Assembly (NCBI RefSeq): GCF_030767025.1
Contig: NZ_JASITE010000003.1
Location: forward strand, 62,001-126,000
Length of the DNA: 64,000 nucleotides
From: Nocardia sp. CC227C
GTDB taxonomy: Bacteria; Actinomycetota; Actinomycetes; Mycobacteriales; Mycobacteriaceae
Reading direction: 5' to 3'
How positions within the stretch are numbered: position 1 is the first letter of the stretch; each line of letters begins with the position of its first letter. Made by a program: the position numbers and the translations under genes. Shown piece by piece: positions 1-8,714 of the stretch. The notes under the pieces are model-generated. The model was not told the DNA's origin. It ran no database searches and saw nothing but the letters and a program-made list of their open reading frames with translations.

Positions 1-611
1 TGGGACAACCGTTGGGCGGCAACGCGGTTCGGATCGCCGAGGACGGCGAGATCGAACTGTCCGGCGGCGTGGTGTTCGCCGGATACTGGCGCAACGAGGA
101 GGCCACCGCCGCGGCGCTGTCCGACGGCTGGCTGCGCACCGGCGATCTCGGCGAACTCGATATCGACGGCTTCCTGTCCATCACCGGCCGCAAGAAGGAC
201 CTGCTCGTCACCGCGGGCGGCAAGAACGTCTCACCCGGCCCCCTGGAAGACCGCATCCGCTCGCACCCCCTGATTTCCCAGGCGATCGTGGTCGGCGACG
301 GCCGCACCTTCATCAGCGCCCTGATCACCATCGACCCGGAGGCGTTCGAGACCTGGAAGGCGTCCACCGCCACCCCGCCCCACGCCACCATCGCCGACCT
401 GCGCGACGACCCGACCCTGCTGGCGGAGGTGCAGCGGGCCGTCGACGACGCCAACAACACCGTCTCGCACGCCGAGGCGATCAAGAAGTTCACCGTCCTG
501 CCCCGCGACCTCTCCGAGGAGTCCGGCGAACTCACCGCCACCCTCAAGGTCAAACGCCACGTCATCGCCGAACGCTTCGCCGACGAGATCGAGGGCATGT
601 ACCGCCGCTGA
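1..611 (+). CDS. Long-chain fatty-acid-CoA ligase, C-terminal part (FadD15-like), 5' end outside window
   Basis: The frame is open from the first base, so the gene starts upstream of the window; about 203 residues are visible. They carry the late motifs of the AMP-forming acyl-CoA synthetase family: GYWRNEEAT, then [11 protein letters not shown] (the A7 Asp that contacts ATP ribose), then [17 protein letters not shown] (the hinge and A8 loop), and a C-terminal lid subdomain. [15 protein letters not shown] is typical of FadD15-type long-chain acyl-CoA synthetases, which make acyl-CoA from fatty acid, ATP and CoA in the cytoplasm. The catalytic Lys region near the end ([15 protein letters not shown]) fits the long-chain subgroup. 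About 100 bp separate it from the ABC exporter promoter, so it is probably a separate transcript. The family is secure; the exact paralogue is a guess from motif style. Confidence 0.9.
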   Translation, partial: GQPLGGNAVRIAEDGEIELSGGVVFAGYWRNEEATAAALSDGWLRTGDLGELDIDGFLSITGRKKDLLVTAGGKNVSPGPLEDRIRSHPLISQAIVVGDGRTFISALITIDPEAFETWKASTATPPHATIADLRDDPTLLAEVQRAVDDANNTVSHAEAIKKFTVLPRDLSEESGELTATLKVKRHVIAERFADEIEGMYRR

Positions 612-645
612 CCGCCCCGTCGACGCGCTGAACAGCGGTAACGCT

Positions 646-686
646 GTGTCAGCGGGCGTATCAGGTCGGTGTCAGGCCGGTATCAG
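646..686 (+). promoter_or_regulatory. SARP-type direct-repeat binding region upstream of ABC exporter
   Basis: Four copies of the heptamer GTRTCAG begin at 646, 658, 669 and 680, that is, at spacings of 12, 11 and 11 bp. SARP/AfsR regulators are known to bind heptamers repeated at 11-bp intervals just upstream of a -10 element. A GCGAC-N-GTTGTTC element starts at 695, exactly 15 bp after the start of the last heptamer. The same spacing is found at the DUF4097 promoter (5669-5697). The likely -10 is around 697-702, which would place the transcript start on or next to the exporter ATG at 710 (leaderless or nearly so). Confidence 0.7.
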
Positions 687-709
687 GGGTCGCCGCGACC
701 GTTGTTCCC

Positions 710-1654
710 ATGAACGACACGGCAATCGTGGCCTCCGGGCTGCGGAAGGCATACGGGGACAAGACGGTCCTCGACGGAATCGACCTGAACATCGGGGCGG
801 GAACGATCTTCTCGCTGCTCGGCCCGAACGGTGCGGGCAAGACCACCACGGTGAACGTGCTGACCACCCTGCAACGGGCGGACGGCGGCACGGTGCGGAT
901 CGCCGGACACGACCTCGTGACCGAACCGGAGGCGGTGCGCAAGGTCATCGGAGTGACCGGGCAGTTCGCCGCGGTGGACGACCTGCTCACCGGTGAGGAG
1001 AACCTGCGGTTGATGGCGGATCTGCACCGGCTGCGGGGCGCACGGCGGCAGCGGGTGATCGACGCGCTGCTGGAACGCTTCGAGTTGACCGAGTCGGCGC
1101 GCAAGCCCGCCGCCACCTACTCCGGTGGCATGCGGCGCAAGCTGGATCTGGCGATGACGCTGGTCACCAAGCCCGGCATCGTCTTCCTGGACGAGCCGAC
1201 CACGGGCTTGGACCCGCGCAGCCGCCGCACCATGTGGGATATCGTCCGGGAACTCACGGCCGACGGCGTGACCATCTTCCTCACCACCCAGTACCTCGAG
1301 GAAGCCGACCAGTTGGCAGACCGGATCGCGGTGCTGGACTCCGGCCGCATCGTCGCCGAGGGCACCGCCGAGGAACTCAAGCGGCGCATTCCCGGCAGTC
1401 ACATCCGACTGCGCTTCACCACCGCCGCCGAGGTGGCGGCGGCCGCGCACGCACTGCCCACCGCCACCCGTGACGACGACGCCCTCGCCCTGCGGGTGGA
1501 GGGCAGCGGCGGCAGCGCCTTCCTGCGCGACCTGCTGGACCGGCTCGCCGCGTACTCGATCGAGGCCGCCGAGGTCTCCATCCACACCCCTGATCTCGAT
1601 GACGTTTTCCTCGCCCTCACCGGGCGGGCCACCACGGAGGCTGTCGCATCATGA
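710..1654 (+). CDS. ABC exporter ATP-binding protein, DrrA family
   Basis: A 314-residue nucleotide-binding subunit that couples ATP hydrolysis to export by the permease encoded next to it. It shows Walker A (GPNGAGKTTT, about residue 40), the Q-loop region (VTGQFAAVDDLLTGEENL), the signature YSGGMRRKLDLAM, Walker B with catalytic Glu (IVFLDEPTTGLDPRSR) and the switch His region (TTQYLEEAD). The Q-loop wording, with Gln-Phe-Ala, and the C-terminal HTPDLDDVFLALTGR domain are characteristic of the DrrA/daunorubicin-resistance ABC group. It overlaps the permease by 4 bp (ATGA at 1651). The SARP repeats directly upstream indicate control by the regulator encoded at 2402-5572. The substrate cannot be read from the sequence; a hydrophobic natural product or a lipid are the usual cargoes of the family. 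Confidence 0.95.
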   Translation: MNDTAIVASGLRKAYGDKTVLDGIDLNIGAGTIFSLLGPNGAGKTTTVNVLTTLQRADGGTVRIAGHDLVTEPEAVRKVIGVTGQFAAVDDLLTGEENLRLMADLHRLRGARRQRVIDALLERFELTESARKPAATYSGGMRRKLDLAMTLVTKPGIVFLDEPTTGLDPRSRRTMWDIVRELTADGVTIFLTTQYLEEADQLADRIAVLDSGRIVAEGTAEELKRRIPGSHIRLRFTTAAEVAAAAHALPTATRDDDALALRVEGSGGSAFLRDLLDRLAAYSIEAAEVSIHTPDLDDVFLALTGRATTEAVAS

Positions 1655-2418
1655 GCACCCTGTCCCCGGTCGCCTCACTGGCCGATTCGTCGACCATGCT
1701 CGGCCGCAATTTCAAGCACATCGCCCGCAACCCGGTCACCATCTTCAACGCGGCGCTGATGCCGGTGATGATGATGCTGATCTTCGTGCACGTCTTCGGC
1801 GGCGCGTTCGACGTGGGCGAGGACTACATCGACTACGCGACCCCGGGCATGATCCTGCTCGCCATCAGCTACGGCCTGTCGGGCACCGCGGTATCGGTGA
1901 GTTCCGATATGGCCAAGGGCATCATCAACCGGTTCAAGGTCATGTCGGTCTCCCGCAGTGCCATCCTGATCGGCCATGTGGTGGCCACCATGGCCATCAA
2001 TGTGGTCGCCATCGCCGCGGTGATCGGCGTGGCCTTCGCGCTGGGCTTCCGGCCGGACGCCACCGCGACCGACTGGTCGGGCGCGATCGGCGTCATGCTG
2101 GCGACCTCGTTCGCGGCGTCCTGGCTGACGGTCGCCCTGGGCATGGCCGCCAAGACCCCCGAATCCGCGGGGATGAGCGTGGTGCCGCTGATCATGCTGC
2201 CCTTCCTGAGCAGCGCGATCGTGCCCGCCGAGCAGATGGGCCAGGGTGTCCGGCAGTTCGCCGAGTATCAGCCCTTCACGCCGATCATCGAATCGCTGCG
2301 CGGATTCCTCTCCGGCAACCCGTCGGGCGGTGACACCGCCGCGGCGCTGGCCTGGTGCGCCGGATTCGCCATTGTCGGATTTCTCTGGTCGCGTGCCACT
2401 TTCAGCAAGCGAGCGTAG
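1651..2418 (+). CDS. ABC-2 type exporter permease, DrrB family
   Basis: A 255-residue integral membrane protein with about six hydrophobic segments. These start with NPVTIFNAALMPVMMMLIFVHVFGGAF and end with a helix around AALAWCAGFAIVGFLWSRATF. The EYQPFTPIIESLRGFL segment is the usual ABC-2/DrrB C-terminal motif. It is translationally coupled to the ATPase by the ATGA overlap, so the two form the exporter half-subunits. Its last 17 bp overlap the 3' end of the convergent SARP gene (2402-2418), leaving no room for a terminator between them. The motif TPESAGMSVVPLIMLPFLSSAIVP is typical of drug/antibiotic exporters of this family. Confidence 0.94.
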   Translation: MSTLSPVASLADSSTMLGRNFKHIARNPVTIFNAALMPVMMMLIFVHVFGGAFDVGEDYIDYATPGMILLAISYGLSGTAVSVSSDMAKGIINRFKVMSVSRSAILIGHVVATMAINVVAIAAVIGVAFALGFRPDATATDWSGAIGVMLATSFAASWLTVALGMAAKTPESAGMSVVPLIMLPFLSSAIVPAEQMGQGVRQFAEYQPFTPIIESLRGFLSGNPSGGDTAAALAWCAGFAIVGFLWSRATFSKRA

Positions 2419-5400
2419 TTTCGGCCAGTTCCCGCGGGCTCGCCCGCTCGCCCTCCCGCAACGCCTCGGTGTACTTCGTGTCACCGAGGCGTTGTCGTGC
2501 CGTCCGCTCGACGCGGGCGGCGTCCGGCAGCGAGTGGTCGGACCGGCCGCGCACGGCGGTGCTCGCCGCGAGCAGCCGCACCGCCTGCTCGTCCGCACCC
2601 GCCCGCAGGGCCAGATCCGCGATGCCGACGAGCACGCGAGCGAGCAGGGGAATATGCCCGGCCTCGGTCGCCGCCCGGTAGGCCGCGCCGTGCTGGGTGC
2701 GGGCCGCGTCGAGATCCTGCGCCAGGTAGCCGCGCAGCTCGTGGATGACCGCGCTGGTGTGCGGCTGCTCCGCCTCCGCGCCCAGTATGGTCGTCGCGAT
2801 GTCGATCTGCTCGTGCGCCCGCTCCGCGTCGCCGGTCCACCACGCGAGTTCTGCTTCGGCCAAAGCCAATTCGGCCCGTGCGATCGGCCACGCGGACTGC
2901 GCAGCCCACCGCCGCGCCTCCGCCAGCGCGGCCGCGCTCGCATCCGGATCGCCCCGCAGCCAGGCCAGTTGCGCTTGCCGCGCTCGCATCCGAATCGCGT
3001 CCTCGTGCGCGCCCACCTCCGTGACCACCGCGACCGCCTGTTCGAAAAGCTCATCGGCGGCGGCGAATTCGCCGCCGGTGGCCAGGTGATCGGCCAGCTC
3101 GGTCAGTGCGAACGAGATGCCCCACCGTTCTCCGATTTCCCGGAACTCGGCCAGCGCGGTCGTCAGGTACTCCCCGGTCTCCGGTCCGTCCTGACCCAGG
3201 ACGACCCGCATCTTGCCCAGCTGTAGTCGAGCCAGCGCTCGCACCCACGGATCGTCGTCGCCGAGCAGCGATTCGAAGGCGGGCAGATATTCCTGCGGCC
3301 CGTGCAGCAGCCGTTCCAGCACGCCGGCGAAACGCAGCGCCGGATGGCCGTCGCGGCGGCCGTGCGCGTAGTCGTAGGTTTTGCGGATCAACTCGGCCAG
3401 TTGCTGTTCGCCGCTGCGCCCGGAAGCCAGGAAGTGGACGGCCAGGCCGTACACGGTGGCACGGGTCTCGTCGTCCACCGCACCGGGCGCGTCGGCGGCG
3501 GCGGTCACGAACTCCGTGCCCTCGGCCTTGTGCCCGCCGAGCCACCAGTACCAGCCCGCTGCGGCCGCGAGCCGCAGTGCGCCGGGGCCGTCGCCGGTCG
3601 CCAGCGCCGCGCGCATGGCGGCGGCGATATTGTCGTGCTCGCGCTCGAGCACGGCGAGCCACTCCAGCTGCTCCGCGCGGCGCAGATGCGGTTCCGCGGT
3701 CGCTGCCAGGTCGGTGAAATACGCCAGATGCGCCCGCCGCGCCGATTCGGCGTCACCGGCTTCGTCGAGCCGGTCGCGGGCGTACCGCATGATCGTGTCG
3801 AGCATCCGATAGCGCGGGCCGCCGGGGCGATGACCGGGTGCGGCATCGTCGTCGGTGCCGCGCAGCAGTGATTTCTCGACCAGTGCGGTCAGCAGGTCCG
3901 GCACCTCCCACCGTTCCACCACCGGATTCGTTTCCGCACTCGCGCACACCTGTTCGGCCGCTTCGGAACTCGCGCCGTCGGCGAAGACCGCAAGTCGGCG
4001 CAGCACGACCCGTTCGCTGTCGGTGAGCAGTTCCCAACTCCAGTCGACCACCGCGCGCAGCGTCCGATGGTGCGGGATCGCGGTGCGGCTGCCGCCGGTC
4101 AGCAGCCGGAACCGGTCGTCGAGGCGGTCGGCGAGCTGTTCGAGTGACATGGTGCGCAGGCGTGCCGCCGCCAGTTCGATCGCCAGCGGGATGCCGTCCA
4201 GCGCCCGGCAGATGCGCGCCATGGTCGTCAGGGTGTGCGTGTCGGCGGTGATGTCCTGGCGCACCGCATCGGCCCGATCGCGCAGCAGCCGCACGGCGGG
4301 GGCGGATTCGATCTGCGCGGGGTCGGCGTCGGGAACGGGGGAGCCCAGCGGCTCCACCCGCCGGATCGCCTCGCCGGTGATGCCGAGCGGTTCCCGGCTG
4401 GTGGCCAGTATTCGCAGACCCGGGCATTCGCCGAGAATCCGGTGCGCGAATCGCGCCGCGGCCTCGATCACGTGCTCGCAATTGTCCAGGACCAACAGTG
4501 CTTCGCGGTCGCGGATCGCGGCGACCAGCCGCTCCATCGGTTCCGCGTTGGACGCGCCGCCGAGCAGGCTGTCGCGAAGTCCGAGCGCGGCGAGCGCCGC
4601 CTGCGCCACATCCCCGGTGGGGCCGAGCGACGCCAGTTCCACCAGCCAGGCCCCGTCCGGCAGATCGTCGAGCATGGTGCGCGCGGTCTCCAGCGCCAGC
4701 CGGGTCTTGCCGGAACCGCCGGGTCCGGTCAGGGTGGTGAGCCGGTATCCCGCGAGAAGTTCACGGACCACGGCGATCTCGGCGTCCTTGCCGACGAAGC
4801 TGGTCAGTTCGACCCGCAGATTGGTGCGGCGCTCCTCCTCGCGCGCGCCCACCTCGCCACGCAGCAGGGCGACGTGCAGGGCGGACAGTTCCGGCGAGGG
4901 GTCCGCACCCAGTTCGTCGGCGAGGGCCTCCCGGGTGCGCTGGTACACGGTCAGCGCCTCCGCGCCGCGACCGGCCGCCGCCAAAGCCCGCATCAGCGCG
5001 GCGGCGAGCCGTTCCCGCAACGGGTTCCGAGCCACCACCTCGGTCAGCTCGGCGACCAGGTCCGCACCCCCGGCCAGGCGGACCTCCGCCTCGTAGCGGT
5101 CCTCCAGCGCGGCGAGGTGCAGTGCTTCGAGACGGGTGACCACGGCGTCGACCGCTCCGCTGTCCACGTCGACATCCCGCAGGGGCGCACCGCGCCACAG
5201 CTCCAGCGCTTCGCGCAGCAGCGGGGCCCGCTGCGGATCCGTCGCGCCGCGCGCCTGTTCGAGCAGTCGCTCGAAGCGGTGCGCGTCGACGGCCCGCGGC
5301 GGCACCGCCAGCCGGTATCCGCCCGCCTGCACATCGAGCACGCCGTCCGGCAGCGCCCGGCGCAGCCGGGAGACCAGTGCCTGTAGCGCGTTCGCCGCGT

Positions 5401-5572
5401 CCGCCGGGGGCCGCTCACCCCAGATCCAGTCGACCAGTTGTGCTTTCGGCACCGCGCGCCCGGGTTCGAGGGCGAGCGCGATCAGCAGTGCCCGCAACCG
5501 CGCACCGGACACCTCGATCGCACCGCCGTCATCCGTCCGGATTTCCAGCGGTCCCAGCACTCTGATCTGCAC
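2402..5572 (-). CDS. SARP/AfsR-type transcriptional regulator (wHTH-BTAD-NB-ARC-TPR)
   Basis: A 1056-residue regulator. The first ~95 residues form an OmpR-like winged helix of the SARP type (VQIRVLGPLEIR ... SGARLRALLIALAL). This is followed by a bacterial transcriptional activation domain (AVDAHRFERLLEQAR to about residue 245). Next comes an NB-ARC-like STAND ATPase with Walker A GPGGSGKTRLALE and ALLVLDNCEHVIEAA as Walker B. The C-terminal half has tetratricopeptide-type helices. I chose the GTG at 5572 because VQIRVLGPLEI is the conserved family start; the frame extends further to a TTG at 5632. The 11-bp-spaced repeats at 646-686 and 5669-5697 suggest its targets are the ABC exporter and the DUF4097 gene on either side. 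Its 3' end overlaps the convergent permease gene. Confidence 0.93.
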   Translation of the reverse strand: MQIRVLGPLEIRTDDGGAIEVSGARLRALLIALALEPGRAVPKAQLVDWIWGERPPADAANALQALVSRLRRALPDGVLDVQAGGYRLAVPPRAVDAHRFERLLEQARGATDPQRAPLLREALELWRGAPLRDVDVDSGAVDAVVTRLEALHLAALEDRYEAEVRLAGGADLVAELTEVVARNPLRERLAAALMRALAAAGRGAEALTVYQRTREALADELGADPSPELSALHVALLRGEVGAREEERRTNLRVELTSFVGKDAEIAVVRELLAGYRLTTLTGPGGSGKTRLALETARTMLDDLPDGAWLVELASLGPTGDVAQAALAALGLRDSLLGGASNAEPMERLVAAIRDREALLVLDNCEHVIEAAARFAHRILGECPGLRILATSREPLGITGEAIRRVEPLGSPVPDADPAQIESAPAVRLLRDRADAVRQDITADTHTLTTMARICRALDGIPLAIELAAARLRTMSLEQLADRLDDRFRLLTGGSRTAIPHHRTLRAVVDWSWELLTDSERVVLRRLAVFADGASSEAAEQVCASAETNPVVERWEVPDLLTALVEKSLLRGTDDDAAPGHRPGGPRYRMLDTIMRYARDRLDEAGDAESARRAHLAYFTDLAATAEPHLRRAEQLEWLAVLEREHDNIAAAMRAALATGDGPGALRLAAAAGWYWWLGGHKAEGTEFVTAAADAPGAVDDETRATVYGLAVHFLASGRSGEQQLAELIRKTYDYAHGRRDGHPALRFAGVLERLLHGPQEYLPAFESLLGDDDPWVRALARLQLGKMRVVLGQDGPETGEYLTTALAEFREIGERWGISFALTELADHLATGGEFAAADELFEQAVAVVTEVGAHEDAIRMRARQAQLAWLRGDPDASAAALAEARRWAAQSAWPIARAELALAEAELAWWTGDAERAHEQIDIATTILGAEAEQPHTSAVIHELRGYLAQDLDAARTQHGAAYRAATEAGHIPLLARVLVGIADLALRAGADEQAVRLLAASTAVRGRSDHSLPDAARVERTARQRLGDTKYTEALREGERASPRELAETTLAC

Positions 5573-5668
5573 CCGGACATTCTGCCGTGATCGGTCAGCG
5601 GTTCGCCCGGCGACCTGTCGGCGGCCTCGCAATCGCCGGTGAACAGGCGCGACGCGGAGGCGACGGCG

Positions 5669-5697
5669 GTGTCAGTCGGCTGTCAGCCCGGTGTCAG
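5669..5697 (+). promoter_or_regulatory. SARP-type direct-repeat binding region upstream of DUF4097 gene
   Basis: Three heptamers (GTGTCAG, CTGTCAG, GTGTCAG) start at 5669, 5680 and 5691, exactly 11 bp apart. A GCGACAGTTGTTC element starts at 5706, 15 bp after the start of the last heptamer, matching the exporter promoter. A -10 at about 5708-5713 would give a leader of roughly 75 nt before the ATG at 5797. The site also lies about 100 bp upstream of the divergent SARP gene and could serve autoregulation. Confidence 0.7.
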
Positions 5698-5796
5698 CGG
5701 AGCCCGCGACAGTTGTTCACGTACCCAGCACGGCGGATGCGGCCTTCGAATTTGATGCCGCCCCCGCTCATCGACCGACTCCCGAAAGAGCCCATC

Positions 5797-6438
5797 ATGC
5801 CTACCTTCCGGACTCCGAATCCGATCACCGTCGCCGCCGAGGTGCTGTCCGGCACCGTCACCGTCATCGCCTCCGACCGCACCGACACCATTGTCGAGGT
5901 CCGCCCGGCCGACGCGTCCAAGAAGGGCGATGTGCGCGCCGCCGCGCACACCGCCGTCGACTTCTCCGACGACACCCTGACCGTGCGCGCCCCGAAGGGT
6001 TGGCGCACCTACACCCCGTTCGGCGGCAACCCCACCATCGAGGTGAGCATCGAGGTCCCGACCGGCTCCCGCCTGTCCGCCACCGCCGCCGTCGGCCGCC
6101 TCTCGACCACCGGCGAACTCGGCGACTGTGACCTGGACGTCTCCGCCGGGGACATCCTGCTCGACCGCATCCGCGGCGCCGTGTCCGCCAAGGCCGCCCG
6201 GGGTGACATCCGCGTCGGCGCGGCGATCCACGGGGTACTGCGGCTGGAAACCTCGATGGGCGACCTGGACGTCGGCATCCACCCCGGCAGTGCCGTGCAC
6301 CTGGAGACCGCAGCCCCGACCGGCACGATCCGCAACCTCCTGGACCCGGTCTGCGATGCGCGGAACACCGGCGAAGTGCAGGTCTACGCGCGAACCATGC
6401 ACGGCGACATCAGTGTTCGCCACGCCACCGTGGCGTGA
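5797..6438 (+). CDS. DUF4097-family beta-strand repeat protein
   Basis: A 213-residue protein built of short repeating beta strands (for example LSTTGELGDCDLDVSAGDILLDRIRGAVSAKAARGDIRVGA), the right-handed beta-helix or adhesin-like pattern of DUF4097. It has no signal peptide and no membrane segment. The start at 5797 has a GAAAGAG ribosome site 7 bp upstream; an upstream extension of the frame lacks coding character. In actinobacteria such genes often sit beside regulators or ABC exporters and have no assigned biochemical role. Here the SARP repeats upstream tie it to the neighbouring regulator and, by shared motif, to the DrrAB-like exporter. Confidence 0.85.
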   Translation: MPTFRTPNPITVAAEVLSGTVTVIASDRTDTIVEVRPADASKKGDVRAAAHTAVDFSDDTLTVRAPKGWRTYTPFGGNPTIEVSIEVPTGSRLSATAAVGRLSTTGELGDCDLDVSAGDILLDRIRGAVSAKAARGDIRVGAAIHGVLRLETSMGDLDVGIHPGSAVHLETAAPTGTIRNLLDPVCDARNTGEVQVYARTMHGDISVRHATVA

Positions 6439-6602
6439 GTTCGACCGACCCGCATCCGCCGTTTCGCCGGGCGGCCACGGAACCGACGTCGACATCGGTG
6501 ACCGGCCCGCCCGCGCGAAGGCCGATCCGGCGTTCCAGTGCCGTTCCATCCCGGCGGCCTCGATCGTTTAGTCCAGCTTATCGACCGTAGCGGAATTCAG
6601 CC

Positions 6603-7511
6603 TTGTTCGGCCTGCGCATCCCGTCGAACGTTACTCATGTGCAACTGGAGAACACCCTCTTCGACTACAGCCCCATCACCGACCGTCCGGAGTTCAGCTG
6701 GCCGGGCGGTAAGAAGGTCGCCTTCTACGTCGGCCTGAACATCGAGCACTTCCGCATCGACAAGCCCTCCACCAGCATCTGGCCCGGCACCGCGGATCTG
6801 GTCCCCGACGCACTCAACTACGGCTGGCGTGACTACGGTGCCCGGGTCGGCGTCTGGCGAGTGATGGACGCGCTGGACAAGTACGGCATTCGCGCCAGCG
6901 CGTTGTTGAATTCCGATGTGGTGGAATACAACCCGCAGATCGTCAAGGCGGGTGTGGAACGGGATTGGGCCTGGCTGGTGCACGGCAAGACCAATTCCGA
7001 GGTGACGGCGGGAATGTCGCCCGAGGAGGAGCGGGAATACCTCACGCGCGTCGTCGAGGTCATCGCCGGGGCGACGGGTGCGCGCCCCAAGGGCTGGATG
7101 GGACCCGGCCTCACCGAAACCTTCGACACCCCGAGGATTCTGCGCGAGCTCGGTCTGGACTACATCCTCGACTGGACCAATGACGATCAGCCCTACCCGC
7201 TGAACATCCCCGGCATGCTCTCGGTGCCCTATACCCTCGAGCTCAACGATCTCGGCATCTTCGCCAAGGCCACCACCGGACCCGAATACGTTCGGATGAT
7301 CCAGGACCAGTACGACGTCCTGCTGTCCGAATCCGATCGCAGCGCGCGCGTTCTCCCGATCGCCCTGCACCCCTTCGTCATCGGCCAGGCGTTCCGGACG
7401 AAGTACCTCGAGCAGGCGCTGGGATTCCTTGCCGCCCAACCGGACATCTGGCTCACCACGACCGACGAGATCGCCGCCTACTACCGCGGCACGGTGCTGG
7501 GGCAGCGCTGA
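6603..7511 (+). CDS. Polysaccharide deacetylase/PuuE-like allantoinase fold protein
   Basis: A 302-residue protein with a NodB-type (carbohydrate esterase 4) barrel. Visible landmarks are GGKKVAFYVGLNIEHF at the N-terminus, YGARVGVWRVMDALDKYGIRASALLNSDV, WLVHGKTNSEV, GWMGPGLTETFDTPRILRELGLDYILDW and the late ALHPFVIGQAFR. The layout matches the PuuE/allantoinase-like branch rather than classical peptidoglycan deacetylases. The second His of the HxxxH metal motif is not present (HGKTNS), as in members that work without a classical zinc site. There is no signal peptide, so the protein is probably cytoplasmic. The start is uncertain: TTG at 6603 or GTG at 6639, neither with a strong ribosome site. 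The substrate is unknown. Confidence 0.85.
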   Translation: MFGLRIPSNVTHVQLENTLFDYSPITDRPEFSWPGGKKVAFYVGLNIEHFRIDKPSTSIWPGTADLVPDALNYGWRDYGARVGVWRVMDALDKYGIRASALLNSDVVEYNPQIVKAGVERDWAWLVHGKTNSEVTAGMSPEEEREYLTRVVEVIAGATGARPKGWMGPGLTETFDTPRILRELGLDYILDWTNDDQPYPLNIPGMLSVPYTLELNDLGIFAKATTGPEYVRMIQDQYDVLLSESDRSARVLPIALHPFVIGQAFRTKYLEQALGFLAAQPDIWLTTTDEIAAYYRGTVLGQR

Positions 7512-7585
7512 TGCGCGACCGTGATGGCCGGGCCTTTCGTCCTTGCCACTGCGTCGCAAGGTATTTGATGGAAAGATCGGTTGAT

Positions 7586-8035
7586 ATGATCAACAGACGA
7601 ATTTCCCGCATCGGGCTCCTCGCCGTCACGGCGGCCGCGGCGCTGGCACCCGTCGCCGCCGCGCCCGCGAGTGCGGACACCCCGTTCCACGCCCCCGAGG
7701 TGAACTTCGCCGGGGCCGGCGCCGGTGCCGTGTCCGCCACCCTGCGCAACCCCAACGACCGCGGCGCCTGCTGGGCGGAGGCGTCGATCGGTGGTCAGCG
7801 CGTCTTCTTCGGCGACAGCGATCCCCTGGACGGTTACGAAGAGCCCGCCGGCAACGACACCCTCGCCAGGGTCGGCCAGACGGTCACCGTGACGCTGTCG
7901 GGCCTCGAGCCCGGCTCGACCATCGATGTGCGCGGCGGCTGCGTGAACCAGTGGGAGGAGCAGTTCACCGACTTCGTCGCGATCACTGTCCCGACCACCG
8001 GAACACCACCCGCCACCGGCAGCTTCGGCTTCTGA
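7586..8035 (+). CDS. Small secreted protein of unknown function
   Basis: A 149-residue protein with a clear Sec signal: positive start MINRRISRIG, a hydrophobic run rich in Ala and Leu, then cleavage near APASA-DTPF. The mature part is about 115 residues and begins HAPEVNFAGAGAGAVSATLRNPN. It has two Cys (in GACWAE and GGCVNQW) that may form a disulphide after export. The ATG at 7586 was chosen because the signal peptide begins there; the frame extends 25 codons further upstream without coding character. I do not recognise a named domain. Small secreted beta-rich proteins like this are common in Nocardia. Confidence 0.75.
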   Translation: MINRRISRIGLLAVTAAAALAPVAAAPASADTPFHAPEVNFAGAGAGAVSATLRNPNDRGACWAEASIGGQRVFFGDSDPLDGYEEPAGNDTLARVGQTVTVTLSGLEPGSTIDVRGGCVNQWEEQFTDFVAITVPTTGTPPATGSFGF

Positions 8036-8075
8036 GAGCCGATGCGACGGCGGGCCGAACGAATCAGTGGTCGGC

Positions 8076-8495
8076 TCAGCCCGAATGGGCGGTGCACTCC
8101 GTATGCATCACGGTCGGGAACGGGTCGCCGCCCGCGCTGATCGACGCGAGATCGGGGGGACCGAAAGCGGCCATGGCGGCGTTCTCGGCCTCACCCCTGG
8201 TGAAGCCCGCCCCGCCCAGCACCACGCCGTTGCGGATCGCGACGGAGCCGCAGCCGTTGGCGAACCGCGCCTGCACCGTGCAGTTCTCCGACACGCACTT
8301 CGACAGCACCACCCCATCCGCATCCGCCCAGCTCGGGTAGTTGAGCGCCCAGATGACGTGGACCTGGTCGCCGAGAATCTCGGTGGCCATGGATCCGTAG
8401 AAGCGGCCGTCGGATCCGGGTCGACAATGCCGATTCGTCCGCATCTCCCGACCGTCACGGCTCGTAGCCGCCGCGGCGGTCGCGACCAAGATCAA
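8076..8495 (-). CDS. DUF4189-like small exported protein
   Basis: A 139-residue reading frame. Its C-terminal hundred residues match the DUF4189 style: HVIWALNYPSWADADGVVLSKCVSENCTVQARFANGCGSVAIRNG, with alternating aromatic strands, paired Cys (SKCVSENC and ANGCGS) and a C-terminal EAENAAMAAFG helix. The family is mostly secreted and of unknown function. The N-terminus (MILVATAAAATSRDG) is shorter and less hydrophobic than a normal signal peptide and starts with TTG. Either the start is wrong or the export signal has eroded. It is convergent with the secreted protein gene ending at 8035. Confidence 0.65.
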   Translation of the reverse strand: MILVATAAAATSRDGREMRTNRHCRPGSDGRFYGSMATEILGDQVHVIWALNYPSWADADGVVLSKCVSENCTVQARFANGCGSVAIRNGVVLGGAGFTRGEAENAAMAAFGPPDLASISAGGDPFPTVMHTECTAHSG

Positions 8496-8714
8496 ACGCG
8501 CTGATTGCGGACTCTACGCCGCGCCGCGATCCGCTGTCTCGAAAACCGGGCCGATCGGGTGATCGTGACGGTCATCGAAGCCGTTCGGCCGAGGTCATCC
8601 CGCTGATCTCGCGGTGGATACGGCCGGTCTTCGGCTGCCGTCGCACGTTCGCCGCCCGACGATCCTGCCGGGTGAACACCCGGTCGCTGTCGCGACCCCG
8701 ACTCGGGCTCCGGC

